Assembly: GCA_021029095.1 (NCBI GenBank)
Contig: JAJOHG010000604.1
Span: forward strand, 1-11,891
Direction of reading: 5' to 3'
DNA length: 11,891 bases
Source: Phellopilus nigrolimitatus
Lineage: Eukaryota; Basidiomycota; Agaricomycetes; Hymenochaetales; Hymenochaetaceae
In this document: positions 1 to 7,142 of the stretch, one piece after another
Position numbering within the stretch: position 1 is the stretch's first letter
How the letters are laid out: each line of letters starts with the position of its first letter
Made by a program: the position numbers and the translations under genes
Notes under the pieces: model-generated
The model's input: the letters and a program-made list of their open reading frames with translations, nothing else
What the model was told of the DNA's origin: nothing
The model's database searches: none

Positions 1-653
1 AATATTCTCGGCTTAACCGAATTGACATGCATTAGAGCACTTACGCGCCCTTTTTCTAACCTTACGGACTTGAAATATGGGCGCTAAGCGGAGGCAAGCA
101 GACTAAGCACTTGTAAAATCGACAGGCATTAGCTTCTTGCGCACTTACACGGTTTAAACCACCTTGCAGCACCTTGTACAAGTCAAATAAGACATCTTAA
201 GTAAAATTCTGTTTTGCTCTTCCTCAGGCGAAGACAATCTGAAAAAAAGATAACGATTCCCTGTAGCAAGTAGCTGCAGGTTTGGCAATTGCTGTTGATG
301 TATACTTGATTCCTTCGTCATCGGTCCACTCAACCGTTTAACAATTGTAACGGTAGCTGCACGGCCTCCGAAAACTGGATGAAAATCATGTCTGCAGCTC
401 CCGTATTCGCACAGTACTGGCAGGCAAGCTGGAAATAAGTGTGTGCTCTGTGGCAGCAAGAGCTCAGATGCCAGGCCGGTAATTATCTTGAGGATGAATC
501 AATTGGCTAGCGGTTGGTGAGCTCAAGTCCAGTAAAAATATTAAACCTAGATTTCATCATGAGCAGTGTGCTCCCCATGAGCCACTAGCATTCCGATGTG
601 TAGAATGTGAAGTACTCTGAAGTGAAATCTATGCTCAGAGACACCTTTCGACA
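1..653. other. Intergenic stretch, no gene recognised
   Basis: This stretch has only short open frames, the longest about 100 codons on the minus strand (154-459). That frame has no recognisable domain, and I could not link it to exons on either side. I see no repeat structure until the target duplication at 654. A distal exon of a gene lying outside the window cannot be excluded. Confidence 0.5.
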
Positions 654-661
654 GAGACATC
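654..661. repeat. Left 8-bp target-site duplication of the MITE
   Basis: GAGACATC directly precedes the element and is repeated exactly at 1110-1117 after it. A perfect 8-bp duplication is the insertion hallmark of hAT-superfamily transposition. Confidence 0.9.
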
Positions 662-1109
662 TAGGGCTCCGCACCGTAACCGTAATTACGGTTTACGGCC
701 GTACCGTATACGGTCCCGTAACCGTATCGTAAGCGCCTCAAATTTTTCAAAATACGGATCGTAAGTTACGGGCAGTGTCCGTAACGATGTGACACTTCAA
801 GTGCCGTATACGGCCCCTGCTATATGTCATGAGATTCGAGTATCTGGTGCTTGTAGTGAGTTAATTTACATTATGAGGTGCCAATATAGCTGAAATAAAT
901 AACTTGCTGCATTGTGAATTGTCCGTAGCTGCTTGAAAACGGACGTCAAACCCGTAAATTACGGATTACGGCCGTACCGTATTTGGACCGTATCCGTACC
1001 GTAAGTGGGCACTGTTCACCTTCATACGGGCCGTGTACGTACGGATCGTATCCGTAAACGGGACTGTGCTATACGGTCGTAACCGTATACGGTACGGTGC
1101 GGAGCCCTA
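662..1109. mobile_element. hAT-type non-autonomous element (MITE), 448 bp
   Basis: The element begins with TAGGGCTCCGCACCGTA and ends with its exact reverse complement (1093-1109), a 17-bp perfect terminal inverted repeat. It is flanked by a perfect 8-bp duplication, GAGACATC (654-661 and 1110-1117). TAGGG-type termini plus an 8-bp duplication fit the hAT superfamily. It has no coding capacity, so a transposase from elsewhere would have mobilised it. Both arms (about 662-820 and 925-1109) are packed with the 5-mer CCGTA or its complement TACGG, about 30 copies in all, around a central AT-rich spacer. In hAT elements, clustered subterminal motifs are transposase binding sites, so these are plausible binding sites (inference). 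The intact duplication and matching ends suggest fairly recent insertion. Confidence 0.88.
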
Positions 1110-1117
1110 GAGACATC
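1110..1117. repeat. Right 8-bp target-site duplication of the MITE
   Basis: GAGACATC, identical to 654-661, follows immediately after the right terminal inverted repeat. Confidence 0.9.
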
Positions 1118-1148
1118 CAAACAACGCGTCTACAAGTAACATGAATTT

Positions 1149-1169
1149 ATATGTGGGGTGCCCACATAT
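1149..1169. repeat. Perfect 9-bp inverted repeat (hairpin)
   Basis: ATATGTGGG and CCCACATAT are separated by GTG, giving a 9-bp stem with a 3-nt loop. Seven bases further on, GGGAGCGAAGC (1176-1186) is the exact complement of GCTTCGCTCCC at 1832-1842. This hairpin may therefore mark the left end of a second repeat-derived element. Confidence 0.55.
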
Positions 1170-1356
1170 TAGGGGGGGAGCGAAGCATGTGTGTGTGACT
1201 AAGGCTTATTCTGAGCTCTTTCATTTTAGCTCTCTATTACCATTGATTTTATATTTTCAGTGTGATGTAACCAAAAGTAAATGGTTTAAAATCCCCGCTA
1301 GTAATGTCAGCTTTTGTATGCTCCAATGTGCTGAGAGGATGGCTCAAGACACAGAG

Positions 1357-1857
1357 CAAGTTCTCACGTAAGGGACCAGTCCCAGATCACGTGACACGCT
1401 TTAGGGAGGCCGGTAAGTCCAATTTTTTTCTCACTAGCCCTTATTTAATTTTGTAAGCAAAAAAGTGAAAATTTTATTTGCTAAGGTCAAGTGTGGAAGG
1501 ACGAAAGGAAGAGGAAAGCATACATGCAGCGGCTTGCAGCATTATAATGAGTTCTCACAGGATGGGCAACCTCCATGATAGACTTTTGGGAACCCTATCT
1601 TGGTAATTTGCTCCCCAAATATTTTTATTATTTTTTGCAAGCAAAAGTGAAAGATTTATTTGCTGGGCTCAGGATTTTTTTGCGGAAGGAGGGAAAGAAA
1701 GAGAGGGGAGACGACCTACATACTCGAAGGCACGCACCATCATGGGTAGTTCTCACGGGGGGGGGGCCACACAGCCACACGCAACACATCACGTGATAGC
1801 TTTTTGGGAGCCCCTATCCGTGTAAATGGGAGCTTCGCTCCCAATAAAGCACGTGAT
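1357..1857. repeat. Imperfect tandem repeat units of about 185-217 bp
   Basis: A degenerate motif resembling AGTTCTCAC...TCACGTGATA.CTTTTGGGAG recurs three times, with its TCACGTGA-like core at 1387, 1572 and 1789; a further CACGTGAT lies at 1850. Units one and two also share the order TTATTT...GCAAGCAAAAGTGAAA...TTTATTTGCT...GGAAGG, followed by a purine-rich stretch of GGAAAG type. The third unit is partial. No protein is encoded. The array looks like decayed repeat DNA, perhaps the body of a non-autonomous element, but I recognise no family. Confidence 0.6.
1827..1843. repeat. Short perfect hairpin
   Basis: TGGGAGC and GCTCCCA enclose TTC, giving a 7-bp stem. The right arm is part of the GCTTCGCTCCC sequence complementary to 1176-1186, so it may mark the right end of the repeat-derived block. 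Confidence 0.5.
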
Positions 1858-2519
1858 GGGCCATAGTCTCAGTCAGTGTTCTGATTCAATACCAACGCCC
1901 GTCCTGCGCAAAGCTCGCGTCGGTCTTCAGATTATCCGCTATGCTTGAACGACACTATCGAGCGTCATAAGGCTCTGCGCCGTGTTCGCCATGTTCGGTT
2001 GAGTCCTCGTCGGGTGAGCAAGATGCCAACTTCTCTCGGTGCATGCAAGGACCTGCGCCTTTCAGCCGCTTCATTTGACGAAACTGGGTTCTACCTACAA
2101 CCTCCACGCTCTTTGTTGGATTTTCGTCTTCATGGCGCTGACAGAGACAAAAAAGCATACAAATATTTCGTTTAATCCGTAGTAAACGCGCGACGAACCC
2201 TGACTCCGCCAAACACAATCAAATAACATTCGCCACATCAAGCTCACATAATCAACACTCTTTTGAAGCCACTGCACGATAATGTCATATTCCCATCGCA
2301 TTCTGTGCTCTACAAATGGGCACGGTAGCAGGATCGAAAAACAAAACAGATAATTATCGTTATCATAAGTACAAATGAAACAGATACATGACTAGCACTA
2401 GACATAAGTTACAAAATAAAAGGCCAGTAGTTTGACATGTTTACATTTCGGGTATTCAATTCGTTTCTTCCTCGAAACCGCACCTTCAGAAGAGTACAGA
2501 GTTCGTATTGGCAGGTATA
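1858..2519. other. Intergenic stretch, including the 3' flank of the LIM gene
   Basis: No gene is recognised. Open frames of 60-90 codons occur on both strands (for example 1945-2175 plus and 1955-2218 minus), but they lack domains and overlap each other, as expected by chance. The part next to 2520 should contain the 3' untranslated region of the minus-strand LIM gene. I see no AATAAA there on that strand. Confidence 0.5.
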
Positions 2520-4003
2520 TCAGCCACCCGCCTTCCCGAGAAGTGCGTATCCGCTTCCCTGAGGCCCATAATGCTGTGCAGATTCAACGGGGAACACGTC
2601 AGCCCACTTCTTCAGCAAGATACTTCACAAGTGAGATCGGAACGCACCTTGCCATAGCAGTTCCGACAGACAACCCTCTCGCCCTTCTCCGCGAGGCGGC
2701 TCGAATCCAACGCGGCGTTGCAGTCCGTGCAGCGGAGGCACGGCTTGTGAAACACACGCCCGTTCGCCTTGACCTGCTCTGCGAAGTACACCGGCTTCGC
2801 GCAGCGCGCACACAGCGGCGTGCCTGTCCCTGGCATCGCACGGTTTGTCCACGGGCTCGACTTGTTAGGGCTGTTCCCGGTGCTGAGGGTGCCCGTGAGC
2901 GCAGCACCGTAGCGCGTGCCCGTCGCGGTGGGCCGGATCGGCGATGTCGAGAGCGAGACGGGTGCGGAGGTCGGGGAAGTTGGAGTCATGGGCCGGGGAG
3001 CGACAACTGGCGAGCCTGAGAAACGGGCGGGGAGACGCGCATTCGGGGCGACGACTTCGCGAGCGCGTCCTGCAAGTGCCGCCGACAGATGGATTGTACG
3101 CGGTATTGCAGTGCTGCGTCCTGATTTCGGTTCCTCAGATTTATACATGTTTCTGCCTTCGTCTCCATCTCTGTCGTTGTCGATGTTATCTGTAAAGTCC
3201 AAAGGCCTGTCGCTATCCGATGTCTCCGACTCCTTCGCAGGTTCTTCGCTAGCCTTAAACCTTTCCGCTCTCTTCGCAAGTACCTGAGTATTAGTCGATG
3301 TAAGCACTGTATGGCTATCTCTGAATGAGGATAGTCCTCACATTCGCCGCAAAGGGAGAAGAAGGGGATGCAACGCGCCCCGGCGGCTCTCTCTTCGCCC
3401 GCTCAAATCTCCCTTCGACCTCTTTCTCCTCCTGAGTCGGCGACGTACATCTGTACGACCTTGTTGGCGATCCGGGGAAAGTAGGCCTGACAGGCGATGA
3501 CGATAGAGGCAGCGGCATGTCATCGCGGTGCGGAAGATTGGCTTGTCGGAGATCGCGGGGCCCAAAATTCTTGTTGTAACATTGCTTGCTGCATGGCCGT
3601 CGCGGCATGTCACAACCATGGATTGTCTAACAGGGCATATGCAACGCACCAGTAAGGTTCCTTGTCGTGTTCCATCAGTGACAACGAGTCTAAACGCTTG
3701 TTGCATGCCGTGCACGCGAGGCACGGCTACAAACGAAACAATGAGCCAAGATCTATACACGTGTTTTTGTCGCAAGAACGCACTTTGTGGTAAAGCTTGA
3801 TCAGAAACACGCTTTGTGAGCTCATGCGGACATACAATAGAGATCAGAAGTGCGCACCATCCTTCCTGGTCCCATAATCTGAACGGCAGGGAGTAATTAG
3901 CACATTGCAGAAGTGAGACACATGCAAGTTACTCAACCTGCTCAGCCGCATAGACCGCCTTCTCACACCGAGGACAAATTGAAATTCCACCATACGGATG
4001 CAT
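2520..4003 (-). CDS. Two-LIM-domain zinc-binding protein, 370 aa, seven exons
   Basis: The rebuilt exons on the minus strand are 4003-3938, 3878-3858, 3795-3784, 3726-3650, 3588-3342, 3283-2648 and 2573-2520. The six introns are 57-74 nt, start with GT and end with AG, and joining them gives one continuous frame. The start ATG at 4003 has an in-frame TAG three codons upstream. LIM1 ligands are C10, C13, H32, C35, C38, C41, C59 and C62, followed by KNFGPRDLRQANLP, a stretch typical of fungal LIM proteins. A Ser/Pro-rich linker of about 235 residues with an acidic patch leads to LIM2, ligands C299, C302, H320, C323, C326, C329, C347 and C350. The last exon adds YGPQGSGYALLGKAGG, as in CRP-like proteins. 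Paired LIM domains bind zinc and mediate protein contacts, often at the actin cytoskeleton; the actual partner is unknown. All 16 zinc ligands are present. The frame is open through exon 6, so an extra intron there is not needed. Confidence 0.9.
3784..3878 (-). other. Two consecutive microexons (21 nt and 12 nt) of the LIM gene
   Basis: Exon 2 is 3878-3858, encoding IMGPGRM. Exon 3 is 3795-3784, encoding LYHK and so supplying the histidine zinc ligand of LIM1. They are separated by a 62-nt intron (3857-3796) and flanked by introns of 59 and 57 nt. Phase is 0 at all four borders. Without exon 3 the first LIM domain would lack its histidine, which argues strongly that it is real. Confidence 0.8.
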
Positions 4004-4068
4004 TGTAGTCTACAGTTCTTCGACAGTATAAAAAGCAGGGCCGCAGAGAGCAGCGTAGAACGAGACGG

Positions 4069-4074
4069 TTTATA
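4069..4074 (-). promoter_or_regulatory. Candidate TATA box of the LIM gene
   Basis: TATAAA reads on the minus strand 66 nt upstream of the ATG at 4003. A start about 30 nt downstream would give a leader of about 35-40 nt. This rests on position and sequence only. Confidence 0.45.
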
Positions 4075-4126
4075 GTGACAAAGGGGCTTTCGGCGCGGCG
4101 TCATCATTGCTACCCCTTGAAGTTAA

Positions 4127-4132
4127 TTTATT
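4127..4132 (-). terminator. Possible polyadenylation signal for the F-box gene
   Basis: AATAAA reads on the minus strand about 175 nt after the F-box stop codon and just before the LIM promoter. Fungal polyadenylation signals are degenerate, so this is weak support. Confidence 0.25.
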
Positions 4133-4304
4133 CTCACGACTTCTCCGAACCCTTTTGATCGTGACCAGCACTTACTAATGAAGGACAAAGTACAAGTTTT
4201 CAAAATACAGATAGATATCATAAATGCACGTTGCTTCCGAAGGTTATATATATGTACGGATTATCCCAAAAAGCGAGCACAAGCACTCAAGGCACTCAAG
4301 TGAA

Positions 4305-5726
4305 TCAACAACTTTGCACGATCTTCAGTCCGCGCCCGTGACAGTCTCGAAAAACGGGGTGATCTAAAAGGGGAGAAATTATGCTGCCGACCAATATGAG
4401 CGTTTTCAGTGTTCGGTACGTAGGCATGTCATACGAGAGCCGAGAATCCCCACTCTCGAGCGAGGCTGTGTCCGCACTACAGAAAAAGCGAGAAGAGACC
4501 ATCGCCGCAAGCGCATTGGGTGAACGCAAGTAAGTATGGAGCTCTAGTGTCTCCAGCTTGGGACAGAGTGGTACGCCAGTACCGATAGCACTGAGCTGCT
4601 CAAGGACGTCATCCGTAGCGAGCGTGTCATCAATTGTCAAATTCTCCAAATCTGGCGTAAGTTGGAGCATCAGTAAGAGCTCTTGCGGTTTCATAGGCGT
4701 TTCCAACAGCTCGAGACCTCGCAAAGGTGCACCACCCGATCTCTGTAGGAGCTCTATTGTGTGCCGCCAGTGGCCCCCTGCCCCAGTGTCAACAAATCCA
4801 TTCGTCGAAAAAGAGAAATTGCGCAGCCTTGGAAGAATAAGTAGCTGCAGGAACGGGCCAGGGTCGGTATCCAGAAGGCACATAATCGATAAATCGGCGA
4901 GGCGGGAGAGGGTGACCGGCCGCGCGTGTGGCAGCGCAGACGGGGGTGCAGAGAAGAATTGAATAGACAACTTCTCGAGGTTCGGGCAGGACTGGATCCA
5001 CGTGAAAGCATCGGCTTGAAACTGACAGTAGCCTATATCGAGTGTCGACATGGACTGTAATGGGGAAACGTCTGGGAGGTACAGGTCAAGTATAAGATCG
5101 GGGCAGATGAGCGTAGAAGTCTGGAGCTGCGGACACCGTGCGAGGTCAAGAGTGCGGTAATTCCCATTTAAATCAAAATATTTTGTCGATATAAGGAAGG
5201 ACTCTAGCATGGGCGCTCCGAGGGCAATGGAGTGCAGGAAATCGTCGAGAGCACCGATCACGAGGCTGCGCACTGCGAGGACTCGCCATCTGCTCCGCAC
5301 GCGGTCCAATATTTGAGCGAGACGGCGCATCCCGCGGCAATAAGCTTTATATTCAGGTGTTGATGCTTTGTCAAATATCGGAAAAGGTGAAGAATGCGTC
5401 CCATACTCGAGCACAAGAGAGAGGGGGAGAACATTGCCGGATCGAGAAAGGCAGAGTTCTAAAAGTCGTGCATCAGCAGATGATGGTACCGAATTGTATG
5501 GGTTCAAAGAGATGGACGTCCAGAGCTGCGGGAGAGACAATGCGACCTGGCGCCAATACGAGCAGACCCAAGTGAGGTTGAGCGGAGCAGTCGTACGGGA
5601 AAGTTTTGGGCAGCCAAAGTACCCGAGATCAGTAGAACAACATTCTAGAAAGATTAATGAGAGTAATTCGATAGGAAGCGAATGTGAGTTTTTAGACGAA
5701 GTCCGCACGAGCGAGTTCTTTTTCAT
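4305..5726 (-). CDS. F-box protein with leucine-rich C-terminal region, 473 aa, single exon
   Basis: An N-terminal F-box spans about residues 17-72: LPIELLSLIFLECC, then a short insert, then LNLTWVCSYWRQVALSLPQLW. This is the usual basidiomycete form, in which the F-box would bind Skp1. The remaining 400 residues carry irregular leucine-rich segments (for example CPQLQTSTLICPDL, CPNLEKLSIQFF, LENLTIDDTL, CPKLETLELH), as in substrate-binding LRR tails. The likely role is substrate adaptor of an SCF ubiquitin ligase; the target is unknown. I chose the ATG at 5726. The frame is open a further 28 codons upstream but only to a TTG at 5810, which is not a credible eukaryotic start. Family members often carry a coiled-coil N-terminus in an upstream exon; I looked for one up to about 6000 and found none. 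There is no internal intron or stop. It lies upstream of the LIM gene on the same strand, about 300 bp away, and diverges from the gene at 7143. Confidence 0.85.
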   Translation of the reverse strand: MKKNSLVRTSSKNSHSLPIELLSLIFLECCSTDLGYFGCPKLSRTTAPLNLTWVCSYWRQVALSLPQLWTSISLNPYNSVPSSADARLLELCLSRSGNVLPLSLVLEYGTHSSPFPIFDKASTPEYKAYCRGMRRLAQILDRVRSRWRVLAVRSLVIGALDDFLHSIALGAPMLESFLISTKYFDLNGNYRTLDLARCPQLQTSTLICPDLILDLYLPDVSPLQSMSTLDIGYCQFQADAFTWIQSCPNLEKLSIQFFSAPPSALPHARPVTLSRLADLSIMCLLDTDPGPFLQLLILPRLRNFSFSTNGFVDTGAGGHWRHTIELLQRSGGAPLRGLELLETPMKPQELLLMLQLTPDLENLTIDDTLATDDVLEQLSAIGTGVPLCPKLETLELHTYLRSPNALAAMVSSRFFCSADTASLESGDSRLSYDMPTYRTLKTLILVGSIISPLLDHPVFRDCHGRGLKIVQSC

Positions 5727-7142
5727 GAAGTAAACGTTAACGTGTGAGCTCGATGAGCACCAGGATGAAAAGGTACTTATCGATGGTAATTTGCAAAGAA
5801 AGACGTTCAAGGTGCTTTCCTTTGCTCATTCAGCGCTCAGATGTCAAATGCGTTCGCAAACACGTTCCGGAAATGTTGAAAGAGCATTGTTAGGCAAATT
5901 TAACCGAATGCGTACGGCAGACCGAAAGCGCGCGTCGGCAGCCGCCGATCATCCTGCATACAGTTCAACACCGAGTTGAACACTTACCGTTACCTCCATA
6001 ACTCGACAACTGGCAAGTGGTCCTATACGCGTCCTAAATGTGCTTTGCAGAGTGGTTCAAAGCTAACCAAAACATATGGCATAGGCTTGAAAACAGCTAT
6101 TTGGAATCCAGTGACGAGCTAAGCACAGGAAATTATGCCAAGTGCCAAGGGCTCTAGACTTTGCTGCCCACAACTCAACCTTCTGCCTCAGATGACTACG
6201 TAGGCACTCTGTCTCCGCTCGAAGGAAACGTGTCAGAAATAACTGGATACATGGAGTCTGTAAGTGAGTCTCAGCTTGTTCTTCGTCTACGCCACCAACG
6301 ACCAATTGTGTCTAGAAATCTCTTTTCTTGGTTCGCACGATGCATTTCAGTACTCGCACTTGAATTTCGTGGTTTCACCTTTCGCAGTCAGATACGAAAA
6401 CCTGATGCCCTTTAAAATGACCCAGGTGAGGGCACACATGCTTTGTACTTTTCAGCAGGCACAAATTCGGTCCCCAAACGACGCACAGAAAATCTACATT
6501 AGGGGACATGCCAACGCCGGAACAGAATCTCTCGGTTGTTCTGGCATGCCGTATAGGAACAGAAGATCGATTTGTTCCCATACGCGTTCTAGCAAACCTG
6601 TCAGCCTCAATATCTCGCCATACTTCTTACAGAAGTGGCTATACACTTCCGCCAGACTTGCGGGATGCAGAAGGAACGCAGACTGCATCTGAAATGCAAA
6701 TTCGCAGAGTCGTAGTATTGCAAACAGAAACATTTTGCAGTGTGCGTATTCGGAAAAAAGAACACCGGTTTCGCAGATACTGCGTGTATTTGCGCGTCGG
6801 ACTTCGATATCAACGACATTATACACATGTGCAGAAGTAGCTCATCGATGGCGGTAAGCTAATAGGGGTCGTAATAAGGGACAACCGGTGAAAAAGAACA
6901 TCGGAATTTGGATGACTGGACTAATGTCTTGAATCTTCTGGAGCTTTATGTCAGCGTTTCTAGATACGTTTTTGGAGTCCTGTGGAGCATACCACGTGGT
7001 GCACGTGGTTTTCTGCGGTCCGCGATTGGAGCGGGGATTCCGGGAAAGGCCGAGTATCTCCAATAGGGCCTTTAAAGCTGTCGCAGTCCACGATGGTTTC
7101 TGACCAACAGTCCCCAACAACTTTCATGCCGTTTCGACAACC
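5727..7142. other. 1.4-kb region between divergent F-box genes, no gene recognised
   Basis: This should hold the promoters of the two flanking genes. Open frames occur on both strands, the longest being 6264-6692 and 6508-6840 (plus) and 6494-6826 (minus), at 110-140 codons. They overlap one another and show no domain I recognise. A donor-like GTAAGT occurs at 6260 and a GTGAGG at 6426, with AG acceptors in reach, so a diverged multi-exon gene is possible but not supported. Confidence 0.4.
6992..7008. promoter_or_regulatory. Paired E-box, CACGTG-GTG-CACGTG
   Basis: Two CACGTG hexamers (6993-6998 and 7002-7007) are spaced by GTG inside a near-perfect 17-bp palindrome, about 135 bp upstream of the ATG at 7143. 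CACGTG is the classic binding site of bHLH factors (Pho4, Cbf1 and USF types). Function here is inferred from motif and position only. Confidence 0.4.

Noticed and set aside
1827..1857. Helitron 3' end (hairpin followed by CTRR)
   Set aside because: The hairpin is present, but no CTRR terminus follows at the expected distance and no 5' TC end was found.
2432..3019. Long plus-strand open frame of 195 codons
   Set aside because: It is antisense to the LIM gene, Arg/Ala-rich as expected from a GC-rich shadow, and the minus strand has complete zinc-ligand patterns.
2612..3307. LIM protein as a single 231-residue open frame
   Set aside because: Its first codon is not a credible start, its last 11 residues come from an intron, and the true last exon (2573-2520) supplies the conserved YGPQGSGYALLGKAGG end.
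3338..3775. Minus-strand open frame of 145 codons within the LIM gene
   Set aside because: It reads through introns 3, 4 and 5 in the wrong frame. The spliced frame gives both halves of LIM1.
5727..5810. N-terminal extension of the F-box protein by 28 residues
   Set aside because: The codon at 5810-5808 on the minus strand is TTG, not ATG. The first ATG in frame is at 5726.
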